Positions 16,666 to 25,332 of a stretch of 64,000 nt of DNA are shown here, piece after piece (positions within the stretch are counted from its first letter, which is position 1; every line of letters starts with the position of its first letter). Location of the stretch: the NCBI RefSeq assembly GCF_900188405.1, contig NZ_FZOF01000014.1:124001-188000 (forward strand). The letters run 5' to 3'. The position numbers were made by a program, and so were the translations under genes. Below the pieces are notes generated by a model that saw nothing but the letters and a program-made list of their open reading frames with translations, was not told the origin of the DNA and did not search any database. The stretch is from Actinacidiphila glaucinigra. GTDB taxonomy: Bacteria > Actinomycetota > Actinomycetes > Streptomycetales > Streptomycetaceae.

Positions 16666-17787
16666 ATGGAGACCATCCCCGAGGGCACCGTCCTGGACCG
16701 CCGGACGCTCAACCGCTCCCTGCTGGCCCGGCAGTCGCTGCTGGGCCGGGTGCCCACCGGCGCCGCGGAGATGGTCGAGCGACTGGTGGGACTGCAGGCG
16801 CAGGAGCCGCAGGACCCTTACGTGGCGCTGTGGTCCCGGATCGAGGACTTCGCACCGCAGGAGCTGTCCGGGATGCTCGCGGACCGGCGGGCGGTGCGGA
16901 TGTCGCTGCTGCGGTGGACGGTGCACCTGGTGACGGCGCGGGACTGCGTGGCGCTGCGCCCGGTGGTGCAGGACGTGCTCGAACGGCGCCTGCTCGGGCA
17001 GTTCCGGCGGCAGTTGGCGGGGCTGGACCTGGCGGAGGTGGCCGGGGCGGGCCGGATGCTCCTCGAGGACGGCCCGCTGTCCCCGAGCCGGCTCGGGGAC
17101 GCCCTGCGGGAGCGCTGGCCGGACCGCGAACGGCTGCCGCTCGCGCTGGCCGCCATGGCACGGGTGCCGACCGTGCAGCCGCCGCCGCGCGGCCTGTGGC
17201 GCACTTCCGGCGCTGCCCTGCAGACCCCGGCCGACCGGTGGCTCGGCCGGGACTTCGACCTCGCGGACGGCTCCGCGCCGGACGCGGCGGTCCTGCGCTA
17301 CCTCGCCGCCTTCGGCCCCGCGTCGGCCGGGGACGTCGCCGTCTGGTCGGGGCTGACCGGGCTCCGCGCGGTCATGGACCGGCTCCGCCCGGGGCTGCGG
17401 GTCTACCGCGACGAGAAGGGCACCGCCCTGTACGACGTCCCCGGCGCGCCCTTCCCCGACCCCGGGACACCGGCGCCGCCGCGGTTCCTGCCGCAGTACG
17501 ACAACATCGCCCTCTCGCACGCCGACCGGGCACGGATCGTGCCGCGCGACCCCCACGCCGGGCAGCCGCTGCCCGGCAGCGGCAGCAACCGCGGCTTCTT
17601 CCTCCACGACGGCTTCGTCCACGGGCTGTGGCGGATCCAGTCCGCCCGCGGCGCGGCCGTGCTCCACGTCCGGCCGCACGCACCGCTGGACGCCGGGGCG
17701 CGGAAGGCGCTCGCGGCGGAGGGCGAGCGGCTGCTGGGGTTCGCGGTGCCGGAGGCCGCGGCGCGGGAGGTGCGCTTCACGGGGTGA
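16666..17787 (+). CDS. AlkZ-like (HTH_42) DNA glycosylase / winged-helix protein
   Basis: A 373-residue member of the HTH_42 superfamily (winged-helix repeats), which includes AlkZ and YcaQ DNA glycosylases. The diagnostic QxQ motif is visible in LVGLQAQEPQDPYVALWSR (residues about 43-61), the segment that carries the catalytic glutamines in AlkZ. Later blocks (VRMSLLRWTVHLVTARD, LPQYDNIALSHADR, FVHGLWRIQ) fit the family's second and third winged helices. The ATG at 16666 was chosen; GTG 16657 is an alternative adding 3 residues. AlkZ-type enzymes excise alkylated or crosslinked bases, some as self-resistance. No toxin biosynthesis genes are nearby, so general repair is more likely. Confidence 0.75.
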   Translation: METIPEGTVLDRRTLNRSLLARQSLLGRVPTGAAEMVERLVGLQAQEPQDPYVALWSRIEDFAPQELSGMLADRRAVRMSLLRWTVHLVTARDCVALRPVVQDVLERRLLGQFRRQLAGLDLAEVAGAGRMLLEDGPLSPSRLGDALRERWPDRERLPLALAAMARVPTVQPPPRGLWRTSGAALQTPADRWLGRDFDLADGSAPDAAVLRYLAAFGPASAGDVAVWSGLTGLRAVMDRLRPGLRVYRDEKGTALYDVPGAPFPDPGTPAPPRFLPQYDNIALSHADRARIVPRDPHAGQPLPGSGSNRGFFLHDGFVHGLWRIQSARGAAVLHVRPHAPLDAGARKALAAEGERLLGFAVPEAAAREVRFTG

Positions 17788-17791
17788 CCGG

Positions 17792-17813
17792 GGCGCGCCT
17801 CCCTGGGCGCGCC
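17792..17813. terminator. Short GC-palindrome hairpin
   Basis: Two copies of the self-complementary octamer GGCGCGCC (17792-17799 and 17806-17813) can pair across a 6-base loop. It sits between convergent genes and probably terminates both. Confidence 0.5.
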
Positions 17814-17838
17814 TCCCGGGACGGCGGCCCGGGGCGGC

Positions 17839-18738
17839 TCAGTACACGCCGACCCCGTACGCCTTGAGGACCGCGGGCAGCGGCTGGAAGAAGGTGGTGC
17901 CCCCCTTGGCGCAGTCGCCGCTGCCGCCGGACAGCAGCCCCAGCGCCTTGGTCCCGTCGTACAACGGCCCCCCGGAGTCGCCGGGTTCGGCGCACAGATC
18001 GGTGCGGATCAGCCCGCGGACGATGTCGCCGTCACCGTAGTTGACGGTGTAGCCGAGCCCGGTGACCGTGCCGCTGCGGACGCCCGTGGTGGAACCGTCC
18101 CGCTTCACCGCCTCCCCGACGCGGGCCCGCGCGGCCTTGGTGATGTCCTGCCGGCCGACCTTTCCGGGCCGCGCGACGGAGCCGCTGTAGCGCACCAGGG
18201 CGTAGTCGTTGTACGGGTAGCTGAAGGCGGTGGTGGTGCCCAGCGTCCTGGTCCGGGCCGCATCGCCGTACCAGGTCGTGGCGGCGCGGCCGCAGTGACC
18301 GGCCGTCAGGAAGTAGTAGCTGCCGGCGGCGCGGACGTTGAAGCCGACCGAGCAGCGGAAGCCGCCGCCGTGGACGGCGTCGCCGCCGGCGGCCATCCTT
18401 TCGAAGGAGCCGCCGACGCGCTCGAAGCGGACCGTCCCTCCGTACCGTCCGGCGGCCTGCCGCAACGCGGTGAGCCCGGTGCGCGAGACGGTGTCGTCGG
18501 TGGCGATGACCAGCGCGCCGCTCTCCGGGTCGACCGCCCAGGCGCTGCCCGCGACGTCCGCCGACTCGGCCGCCAGGCCCGCCGCGGCCAGGTGCGCGGC
18601 CGAGGCCCCGTGGGCGGTGGCGGCCCGTGCGTCCGGCACGGCCACCGCGGTCGCGGCCAGCAGGCCGAGGAGCGCCGCTCCGGGCAGCGCGGCGCCTGAG
18701 GCGAGGCCGCTGCGCGGAGTGGTGCGCTTGTTCCTCAT
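17839..18738 (-). CDS. Secreted streptogrisin-type serine protease, short proregion
   Basis: A 299-residue preproprotease starting at the ATG at 18738, preceded by AGGGGGGAA. The signal peptide spans about 1-40, and a short proregion (about 75 residues) is of the SGPA/SGPB type. The mature chymotrypsin-fold domain probably begins near GGGFRCSVGFNV (about 123-134). Triad: His in FLTAGHCG, Asp in YNDYALVRY, Ser in CAEPGDSGGPL. The total length matches classical S. griseus protease B precursors (299). It is secreted by Sec or Tat and self-processed. It lies in tandem, same strand, downstream of the next protease, with which it shares the NDYALVRYS and DGSTTGVRSG-like blocks, so it is a paralogue. 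Confidence 0.93.
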   Translation of the reverse strand: MRNKRTTPRSGLASGAALPGAALLGLLAATAVAVPDARAATAHGASAAHLAAAGLAAESADVAGSAWAVDPESGALVIATDDTVSRTGLTALRQAAGRYGGTVRFERVGGSFERMAAGGDAVHGGGFRCSVGFNVRAAGSYYFLTAGHCGRAATTWYGDAARTRTLGTTTAFSYPYNDYALVRYSGSVARPGKVGRQDITKAARARVGEAVKRDGSTTGVRSGTVTGLGYTVNYGDGDIVRGLIRTDLCAEPGDSGGPLYDGTKALGLLSGGSGDCAKGGTTFFQPLPAVLKAYGVGVY

Positions 18739-18819
18739 ATGTTCCCCCCTACGAGGTTATGCGGTGCCTCGCGGAGTATTGCGACGATCAGCCCGGCGGA
18801 CAAGAGGGCCATACGGGAC

Positions 18820-18849
18820 GTGCCCGGCGGCCGTGGGGCCGCCGGGCAC
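18820..18849 (-). terminator. 12-bp perfect hairpin after protease gene
   Basis: GTGCCCGGCGGC (18820-18831) pairs with GCCGCCGGGCAC (18838-18849) around a 6-base loop (CGTGGG). It is just downstream of the protease ending at 18888 and upstream of the next protease gene, so the two proteases are probably separate transcripts. Confidence 0.75.
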
Positions 18850-18887
18850 ATCCGTGACGGAAGGGAGGGCGTGGACCTCCCGGAAGG

Positions 18888-19949
18888 TCAGAAGACGCTG
18901 ACGCCGTAGACGCTGAGCGCCTCCGTCACCGGCTGGAAGAAGGTCGTCCCGCCGGAGCTGCAGTTGCCGCTGCCGCCGGAGGTCAGACCCAGCGCGATGC
19001 CGCCGGAGGTGTACAGCGCGCCACCGGAGTCGCCGCCCTCGGCGCACACGTTGGTGCGGATCATCTGGTACACCACGTCGCCGCCGCCGTAGTTGACGGT
19101 GGCGTTGAGGCCGGTGACCGAACCGCTGTGGATGCCGGTGGTGGAGCCGTCACGCAGAACGGCCTGGCCCACGAAGGCGTTGCCGGCGCTGGTGATGTCG
19201 GTGTTGCCGGCCGTGCCGCTCTTGGTCACGGAGGTGTTGCTGTACCGGACCAGCGCGTAGTCGTTGGTCGGGAAGCTGTAGCCGGCGTTCGAGCCCAGCA
19301 CGGTGGTCTGGCTGGAGTTGGAGTACCAGGTCGAGGCGACCTCGGCGCAGTGCCCGGCGGTCAGGAAGTAGTTGGTGCTGCCGCTGCGCACGTTGAAGCC
19401 GAGCGAGCAGCGGTAACCGCCGCCGTAGATGGCGTCGCCGCCGGCGATCAGCCGCTTGAAGGTGCCGGCCGTGCGCCGGAAGGTGACCGCGTCGCCGTAT
19501 GAGGCGGTGGCCTCCTGCAGCTTGGTGAGTTCGGCACCGGTGACGGTGCTGTCGGCGGTGATCTCCAGCCGGTTGGACTTCGGGTCGACGACCCACGACG
19601 TGCCCGCGATGTCCGCGGCGAGGGTGGCCTTCCCGGCCTTCTCCAGCTGGGCGGTGCTGTGCGCCACGAACTTCGGGACCGCGCCGGCCGCGCTGACGGC
19701 CTGGGCCGCCTTGTCGTTCGTGACGTTGACGACCATGGCCTTGGCCTTGGCGTCGTAGTACGAACCGGCGGTGGAGGCGGTGCCGAGGGACGTGGTGAGC
19801 GCGGCCGCGGCCTCGGGGGAGGCCTTGGACGCGGGAGCGGCCTGAGCGGCGGGCAGGGTGAGCGCGGTGGCCGCCAGCAGACCGGACGCCACGGCGATCA
19901 GCCGTGCACGTCTCGGGACGGGGGTGTGGGTGGTGCGCTTGATCCTCAC
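18888..19949 (-). CDS. Secreted streptogrisin-type serine protease, long proregion
   Basis: A 353-residue preproprotease. The GTG at 19949 (VRIKRTTHTPVPRR) is set by GGAGG ending about 8 bases upstream; longer in-frame starts (to 20504) run into non-coding DNA. The twin-arginine-like RRARLIAV is followed by a hydrophobic signal ending near AQA (about residue 37). The proregion of roughly 140 residues resembles those of SGPC/SGPD-type proteases. The catalytic domain begins near GGGYRCSLGFNV. Triad: His in FLTAGHCA, Asp in TNDYALVRY, Ser in CAEGGDSGGAL (Gly replaces the more common Pro). Degradation of extracellular protein is the expected role. Confidence 0.93.
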   Translation of the reverse strand: MRIKRTTHTPVPRRARLIAVASGLLAATALTLPAAQAAPASKASPEAAAALTTSLGTASTAGSYYDAKAKAMVVNVTNDKAAQAVSAAGAVPKFVAHSTAQLEKAGKATLAADIAGTSWVVDPKSNRLEITADSTVTGAELTKLQEATASYGDAVTFRRTAGTFKRLIAGGDAIYGGGYRCSLGFNVRSGSTNYFLTAGHCAEVASTWYSNSSQTTVLGSNAGYSFPTNDYALVRYSNTSVTKSGTAGNTDITSAGNAFVGQAVLRDGSTTGIHSGSVTGLNATVNYGGGDVVYQMIRTNVCAEGGDSGGALYTSGGIALGLTSGGSGNCSSGGTTFFQPVTEALSVYGVSVF

Positions 19950-20462
19950 GCGTTTTCCTCCTGTGGGGGAACGGAAGTTGACCCGCGTAGCGCGGGCCGG
20001 TGAGGCGCAGCGAGGGCGCCGCCGTACTGTGGGGGTGGCGTGCCCCTGACAAATGCTGCGCACACGGGAGTATTCAGAGTCACGCACAAGCGCACAAGGG
20101 CGGGTTTCGGCCTCGTCACGCCCCTGAAACGCCCCGACGACGCCCCCGCGCTCACCCCTGTGACGGCGTATCAGCTGGTGAGCCCGCCGCCCCCGCCACC
20201 CGTCGGCCGCCCCCGCGCCCCGCCCCCGGTTTGGCGCGAACGGACGGCCCGCACCAGGCCTGACGCCACCGGGTCGCCGCACGCCACCGCGCTGCGCGGC
20301 CACACGATCCGTGTCCGGAGCCCCGCCGCTCGCGCGGGAACACGCCTCCACAGCGCCGTACGACGCGCCTTCCCCGCACATGACGAGGCGCCGCGCCGCC
20401 ACACCCCTTGACGCCGCCCCAGCCCGCCCTCGGCCCGTGGTCGCGCGCCCGCGCCCGCCCCT
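19950..20462. other. Non-coding gap upstream of protease
   Basis: About 510 bp with no supportable gene. It should contain the protease promoter. A slightly AT-richer patch lies at 20050-20100 (GACAAATGCTGCGC, GTATTCAG). Several open frames cross the region, but none has a ribosome binding site or recognisable protein character. Confidence 0.4.
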
Positions 20463-20495
20463 GTTCCCGGCGACGCCGTCGCCGTCGCCGGGAAC
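20463..20495 (-). terminator. 13-bp perfect hairpin after DUF5685 gene
   Basis: GTTCCCGGCGACG (20463-20475) and CGTCGCCGGGAAC (20483-20495) form a perfect stem with a 7-base loop, starting 15 bp past the stop of the cysteine-rich gene. A confident intrinsic terminator for the leftward transcript. Confidence 0.8.
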
Positions 20496-20510
20496 GGGCC
20501 GCACGGCCCC

Positions 20511-21653
20511 TCAGCAGTCGCAGCCGCAGCAGTCGCAGTCGCAGCAGCAGCCGTCACCGCAGCCGCAGTCGCACCCGGAGCAGTCGCAGTTGGAGCACCA
20601 GCCCTCGCGCCGCCTGCCGCTCCAGGGGTCGTCGTAGTGGTCCCGGCAGCAGATCTGGCAGGTGCAGCAGAGCCCCGCGAACACCGCGCACCCGGCGAGC
20701 AGGCCGCGGCGGGGGCCCTGCTGGTGCGGGGGGCCGGGGGTCAGCCAGGGCGACTGCACCGGCCCGCCGGGGCCGCCCGGGCCCGGGTGGTGGGCGCACG
20801 AGGCGCCGAACGCGCGGTCCACGGACCGCCGCAGCTCGTGGGCGAGCAGGACGTGGGCGAGCGCGCCGTCGGTGAACTCGACGTCCCGCAGCGCCAGCCT
20901 GACCCCGTGCACGGCGTCGTCGCACAGCCGCCGGGCCTCGTCCAGGCTCATCCCGGTGGCGGTCAGCGGGTTCCACGCGCCCGCCGCGGCGTCGGCGTCC
21001 AGGTCCTCCACGGCGTCCAGCAGGTGCGCCAGGCGGCCGAAGAGCCGGCCCGCCTCCTCCAGCGGGGCGCGGTTGGCCGGACGCCCGGCCAGCACCGCCG
21101 TGTGGCCGAACGCGGCGGCGGTGGCGGTCTCGGTGGGCTCGGTGACGGTCAGCAGGGACGTGCCGGGCCCGGCGGCCGCCTCGACGGCGGTCTGCCGGCC
21201 GACGGCGTCCACCAGCACCGCGGTGTCGAAGCCGAGCACCGAACCCGTCGCGGCGCCCGCGCGGTCCCAGCGGCGGGCCACCGTGCGCGCGGCCGCGGCG
21301 ACCGGACGGCGCGCCAGCACCCCGTCGCCGTCCGCCATGTGGTCGCGCACCTTCGCGGAGGCCAGCACCAGCGAGACCGCGGCGGCCAGCCGTGCTCCCT
21401 CCCCCTGGGCGACCGGCGCGGTCCGCATCGCCCGCAGCGGGCACGGCCCCGCGGTGCGGCGTCCGTCCCGCGTCCGCCCGGCCTGGTCCTCGACCAGCAC
21501 CGAGACGATGAGTCCGTCGTAATTCGTGGCGACCCTGGCCAGTTGCCCGTGGTCATCCCTCAGGGCGAGGCAGAGACCGCACAGATGCGCCGTCCACGAT
21601 ATGGCCAGCTTCTCCGGCAGACGGTGCCTGCACGGTCTGACGATTCCGAACAT
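20511..21653 (-). CDS. DUF5685-family protein with extreme cysteine-rich C-terminus
   Basis: A 380-residue protein starting MFGIVRPCRHRL at the ATG at 21653. The body (about 1-290) is mostly helical and matches the actinobacterial DUF5685 family, with CxxC-like pairs near the N-terminus (PCRHRL, LCGLCLAL) that could bind metal. Near 325-350 there is a cysteine cluster (GLCCTCQICC). The last 28 residues hold 14 cysteines in Cys-Asp/Gly patterns (CDCSGCDCGCGDGCCC). This resembles a metallothionein-like or zinc/iron-binding tail. It is divergent from sepF and closed by a strong terminator. Function unknown; metal binding is inferred from composition. Confidence 0.8.
   Translation of the reverse strand: MFGIVRPCRHRLPEKLAISWTAHLCGLCLALRDDHGQLARVATNYDGLIVSVLVEDQAGRTRDGRRTAGPCPLRAMRTAPVAQGEGARLAAAVSLVLASAKVRDHMADGDGVLARRPVAAAARTVARRWDRAGAATGSVLGFDTAVLVDAVGRQTAVEAAAGPGTSLLTVTEPTETATAAAFGHTAVLAGRPANRAPLEEAGRLFGRLAHLLDAVEDLDADAAAGAWNPLTATGMSLDEARRLCDDAVHGVRLALRDVEFTDGALAHVLLAHELRRSVDRAFGASCAHHPGPGGPGGPVQSPWLTPGPPHQQGPRRGLLAGCAVFAGLCCTCQICCRDHYDDPWSGRRREGWCSNCDCSGCDCGCGDGCCCDCDCCGCDC
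20517..20600. repeat. CAG/TCG-type trinucleotide-rich tract encoding Cys-rich tail
   Basis: Imperfect repeats of (GCAGTC) and (GCAGCC) units (for example CAGTCGCAGCCGCAGCAG) underlie the alternating Cys-Asp/Gly codons at the end of the DUF5685 gene. The tract is prone to length change by slippage in 3- or 6-base steps, which would keep the reading frame. Confidence 0.6.
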
Positions 21654-21945
21654 CGCAATCCCCCGTACGTCATTCGCAGCAATGGAGCACGTCATCGGCT
21701 GGTCGTTCTGTACGCCACCCGTTCGGCTGTCCGGCGGTGCGGCATCACTCTACCGAGCGGGACTCTTTCCGATGATCCGTCAGGAGCCGTATTCCATGGG
21801 GTGACTGGGGGCCACTAGTGCGATTTATGCACCAGGTCTGTCACGAATCCACCCCACGGTGGGTATCCGCTTGGCGCATCATCCGCATCATGGACGACCA
21901 TAGGGGTGCGGACGGCAAACTGACCGCGTGCGAGAGGAGGCGTCC

Positions 21946-22395
21946 ATGGGATCGGTACGACGGGCGAGCGCCTGGCTGGGACTCGTCGACGACAACAGCG
22001 CCGAGGAGTACTACGACGAGGACTACGCCGATTACGGCGACGGCGCCGAGACGTCCTCCCCCGACTCCTGGGTCACGGACCCCCGCGTGCGCGTGGCCTC
22101 CGATTCGGCGGAGGAGCAGGGCCGCCGGATCGCCACGGTCACCCCGGACGGCTTCCGGGACGCCCGCGGCATCGGCGAGCTGTTCCGGGCCGGTGTCCCG
22201 GTCATCGTCAACCTGACGGCCATGGAGTCCTCCGACGCCAAGCGCGTCGTCGACTTCGCGGCCGGCCTGACCTTCGGCCTGCGCGGTTCCATCGACCGCG
22301 TGGCGAACCGCGTCTTCCTGCTGACCCCGCCCGACTACCTGGTCGTCAACGCGGACAGCAAGCGCGGCGGCGACGGCTTCTTCAACCAGAACTGA
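21946..22395 (+). CDS. sepF: SepF-family cell-division protein (paralogue)
   Basis: A 149-residue SepF homologue. The ATG at 21946 follows GAGAGGAGG (21932-21940). The N-terminus (MGSVRRASAWLGLVDD) can form the amphipathic membrane-targeting helix of SepF. An acidic Tyr/Asp/Glu linker (about 23-45) follows, then the C-terminal SepF domain (about 60-145: ITLTPDGFRDARGIGELFR-like, VPVIVNLTAMESSDAKRVVDFAAGLTFGLRGSIDRVANRVFLLTP). SepF tethers FtsZ filaments to the membrane. Streptomyces carry several SepF paralogues. This gene is not in the dcw cluster next to ftsZ, so it is probably an accessory copy. Confidence 0.9.
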   Translation: MGSVRRASAWLGLVDDNSAEEYYDEDYADYGDGAETSSPDSWVTDPRVRVASDSAEEQGRRIATVTPDGFRDARGIGELFRAGVPVIVNLTAMESSDAKRVVDFAAGLTFGLRGSIDRVANRVFLLTPPDYLVVNADSKRGGDGFFNQN

Positions 22396-22396
22396 A

Positions 22397-22436
22397 CCGC
22401 GGCGTCGGCGCCGGGACCCGGCGCCGGCCGCCGCGG
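22397..22436. terminator. Nested hairpin between convergent genes
   Basis: An outer CCGCGGC/GCCGCGG stem (22397-22403 with 22430-22436) encloses an inner GGCGCCG/CGGCGCC stem (22407-22413 with 22419-22425). It fills the 41-bp space between sepF and the acyl-CoA dehydrogenase end and should act on both. Confidence 0.7.
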
Positions 22437-23621
22437 CTACCGGAAGGCGTCGAGCCCGGTGAGCGCCTTGCCGAGCACGAGCTGGTGCATCTCGACGGTG
22501 CCCTCGTAGGTGAGCACGGACTCCAGATTGGTCGCGTGCCGCATCACGGGGTACTCCAGGGAGATGCCGTTCGCGCCCAGCACGGTCCGGGCCGTGCGGC
22601 AGATCTCGATCGCCTCGCGCACGTTGTTGAGCTTGCCGAAGCTGACCTGCTCGGGACGGAGCGTGCCCGCGTCCATGCGCCGCCCGAGGTGGTGGGCGAG
22701 GAGGATGCCCTTGTGCAGTTCGAGCGCCATGTCGGCGAGCTTGGCCTGGGTCAGCTGGAAGCCGCCGATGGGCCGGCCGAACTGCTCACGGGTACGGGAG
22801 TACTCCAGGGCGGCCTCGAAGCTGCTGCGCGCGGCGCCCATGGCGCCCCAGACGATGCCGTAGCGGGCGTGGTTCAGGCAGCTGAGCGGGCCGCGCAGGC
22901 CGGTGACCTCGGGGAGGACGGCGTCGGCGGGCAGGCGCACGTCGTCCATCACCAGCTCGCTGGTGACGGAGGCGCGCAGCGACCACTTGTGCTTGATCTC
23001 GGGGGCGGAGAACCCGGGGGTGTCGGTGGGCACGGCGAAGCCGCGGATGCCCTCGTCGGTGCGGGCCCACACCACGGCGACGCCGGCGACGGAGCCGTTG
23101 GTGATCCACATCTTGCGGCCGTTCAGGATCCAGTCGGATCCGTCCCGCTTGGCGTGGGTGCGCATGCCCGCCGGGTCGGAGCCGTGGTCGGGCTCGGTGA
23201 GCCCGAAGCAGCCGATGACCTCTCCGGCGGCCATCCGCGGCAGCCACCGCTGCTTCTGCTCCTCGGACCCGTACCGGTGGATGGCGTACATCGCCAGCGA
23301 GCCCTGGACGGAGACGAGCGAGCGGATGCCGGAGTCGGCGGCCTCCAGTTCCAGGCAGGCCAGGCCGTACTGGACGGCGGAGGCGCCCGCGCAGCCGTAG
23401 CCGGTCAGCGACATGCCCAGCGCGCCGATCGAGCCGAGTTCCACGGCCAGCTCGCGGATCCCGGGCAGCTCGCCGCGCTCGTACCACTCCGCCACGTGCG
23501 GCAGCACGCGGTCGGCGGCCCAGCCGCGGACGGTGTCCCGCACCGCGCGGTCCTCTTCGTCCAGCAGGTCGTCGATGCCGAGCGGGTCGTACGGGTCGAA
23601 CTGCGGCTTTCCAGCGGACAT
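22437..23621 (-). CDS. gcdH: Acyl-CoA dehydrogenase, glutaryl-CoA dehydrogenase-like
   Basis: A 394-residue FAD flavoprotein oxidising an acyl-CoA thioester. Two features favour glutaryl-CoA dehydrogenase: the DSGIRSLVSVQGSLAM block (near 93-108), whose Arg binds the distal carboxylate in that enzyme, and the catalytic glutamate in LTYEGTVEMHQLVLG (near 375). Family signatures are clear: GCFGLTEPDHGSDPAGM and REQFGRPIGGFQLTQAKLADM. The start at 23621 is preceded by GGAGAGGAC. It would feed lysine/tryptophan degradation (glutaryl-CoA to crotonyl-CoA). It is a solitary gene with no CoA-transferase or ETF partner nearby. Confidence 0.85.
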   Translation of the reverse strand: MSAGKPQFDPYDPLGIDDLLDEEDRAVRDTVRGWAADRVLPHVAEWYERGELPGIRELAVELGSIGALGMSLTGYGCAGASAVQYGLACLELEAADSGIRSLVSVQGSLAMYAIHRYGSEEQKQRWLPRMAAGEVIGCFGLTEPDHGSDPAGMRTHAKRDGSDWILNGRKMWITNGSVAGVAVVWARTDEGIRGFAVPTDTPGFSAPEIKHKWSLRASVTSELVMDDVRLPADAVLPEVTGLRGPLSCLNHARYGIVWGAMGAARSSFEAALEYSRTREQFGRPIGGFQLTQAKLADMALELHKGILLAHHLGRRMDAGTLRPEQVSFGKLNNVREAIEICRTARTVLGANGISLEYPVMRHATNLESVLTYEGTVEMHQLVLGKALTGLDAFR

Positions 23622-23703
23622 CGTCGTCCTCTCCGGTGATCACTGCGCTTCGCCGACGAAGCTACTTCCGTGGCGGGGGCGGGTAAAGCCCCCGACGGTG
23701 TGC

Positions 23704-25332
23704 TCAGCGCGACACGTCGGCCCCGGCCAGGGCGTGCTCGCGCGGGGACGGGATGCCGGGGGCGGCCGGCCGCTGGGCCGCCGTGCCGCACTCCATGCGG
23801 CGGGGCAGCCGCAGCGCGGCGACCGCGCCGAGCAGCAGCAGGCCCGCGCTGACCACCAGGGTGATGTGCATGCCGTGGACGAAGGCGTGCCGTGCGGCGT
23901 GCCGCAGTGAGGCCCCGGCGGAACCGCCGAGGTGGTCGGAGACCTCGTAGGCCTCGCCGAGCGACTTGCCGGCCGAGGCGCCGGCGTCCGCCGGCACCCC
24001 GGGGACCCGGGCGACGCCGGGGGCGTAGGCGGCGTTCATGACACTGCCCAGCAGGGCGATGCCGAGGCCGGCACCCAGCTGGTAGGAGGTCTCGCCGATC
24101 GCGGCGGCACCGCCCGCCTGTTCGGCGGGGGCGTCGCTGAGCATGGACTCGTACGCCCCGAAGAGCGTGGTCTCCAGCCCGAAGCCCAGCAGGACGAAGC
24201 CCGCGGTGAGCACGCCCGGGCGGTCGTGCTGGCCCATGAGGGTCAGCACGAGCACCGCGCACGCGGTGAGGACGAAACCGGAACTCACCATGGCTCGCGG
24301 CCCGAAGCCGCCGAGCATCCGGGAGCCCAGGAGGCCGGCGCCCATGGCGGCGAGGGTGAGCGGCAGCAGCCGCAGCCCCGTCTGCAGGGGGCTCAGGCCG
24401 AGGACCAGCTGCAGGTACTGGACGGCGATCAGTTCGAGGCCGACGAGGGCGAGCAGCGCCAGCACGATGCAGCCCACGGAGGTGCCGAAGGCGGGCCTGA
24501 CGAACATGCCTATGTCGATGAGCGGGTGCTCGCGCCTGCGCTGCCGGCGCACGAACAGCACCAGCAGGGCCAGGCCCACGAGCAGCGGGACCAGCGCGGA
24601 GGGCTCGTACGGTGCGGCGCCGCCGCCGATCCGCTTGACGCCGAGGATGGCTCCGAGGATGCCCAGCGCGGCCATCACCGCGCCCAGGACGTCCCAGGGG
24701 CCGTCCAGCTCACCGCGGGACTCCGGCAGCAGCCAGCGGGCCACCGGAAGGATGACGGCCATCAGCGGGATGTTGATCAGGAAGACCGAGCCCCACCAGA
24801 AGTGCTCCACGAGGAAGCCGCCGAGGACCGGACCGACGGCGGCGCCGACGGCCGCCACGGCGCTCCACACACCGATGGCGACGGCCCGCTCCCGGCGGTC
24901 GGGGAAGACCTGCCGGAGGATCGACAGCGTGGCCGGCATGATCATCGCGCCGCCGACGCCGAGCAGGGCGCGGGCCGCGATGAGGACGCGTGGGTCGGGC
25001 GCGAAGGCGGCCGCCGCCGAGGCGGCCGCGAAGATCGTGTAGCCGAGCAGCAGGATCCGGCGTCTTCCGACGCGGTCGCCGAGGGTGCCGAAGAGGATGA
25101 GCAGGGACGCGGCGACGAGCGGGTAGGCGTCGACGATCCACAGCAGCGCTATCGCGCCGGGGCGCAGGTCCTCGCTCACCGCGGGAACGGCGACGTGCAG
25201 CACGGTCGCGTCGAGGGCGACGAGCAGCAGACTGACGCAGAGGACGATCAGCACGGTCCAGCGGTTGACCGGCCGAGTGTGCCGTGGGACGGCGGCCGGC
25301 CCGGAAATGCCGGCCGAGGACGTCCCTGTCAT
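23704..25332 (-). CDS. MFS drug exporter, DHA2 (14-TM, EmrB/QacA) family
   Basis: This 542-residue proton-coupled multidrug-type exporter starts at the ATG at 25332, preceded by GGAGGT. About 14 hydrophobic segments run from residue 25 to 515. The family motif A is readable as GTLGDRVGRRRILLLGY after TM2. Motif C-like LGVGGAMIMPATLSIL and GPVLGGFLVEHFWWGSVFLINIP in TM5/6 are characteristic of DHA2 antiporters. The C-terminal tail is cytoplasmic. No TetR or MarR regulator lies next to it; the divergent space upstream (25333-25991) has an inverted repeat at 25795-25816 that may be relevant. Substrate unknown. Confidence 0.92.
   Translation of the reverse strand: MTGTSSAGISGPAAVPRHTRPVNRWTVLIVLCVSLLLVALDATVLHVAVPAVSEDLRPGAIALLWIVDAYPLVAASLLILFGTLGDRVGRRRILLLGYTIFAAASAAAAFAPDPRVLIAARALLGVGGAMIMPATLSILRQVFPDRRERAVAIGVWSAVAAVGAAVGPVLGGFLVEHFWWGSVFLINIPLMAVILPVARWLLPESRGELDGPWDVLGAVMAALGILGAILGVKRIGGGAAPYEPSALVPLLVGLALLVLFVRRQRRREHPLIDIGMFVRPAFGTSVGCIVLALLALVGLELIAVQYLQLVLGLSPLQTGLRLLPLTLAAMGAGLLGSRMLGGFGPRAMVSSGFVLTACAVLVLTLMGQHDRPGVLTAGFVLLGFGLETTLFGAYESMLSDAPAEQAGGAAAIGETSYQLGAGLGIALLGSVMNAAYAPGVARVPGVPADAGASAGKSLGEAYEVSDHLGGSAGASLRHAARHAFVHGMHITLVVSAGLLLLGAVAALRLPRRMECGTAAQRPAAPGIPSPREHALAGADVSR

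Noticed and set aside
20511..21653. Frameshifted gene explaining Cys-rich tail
   Set aside because: The frame continues without break, the codon bias persists, and a terminator follows immediately after the stop.
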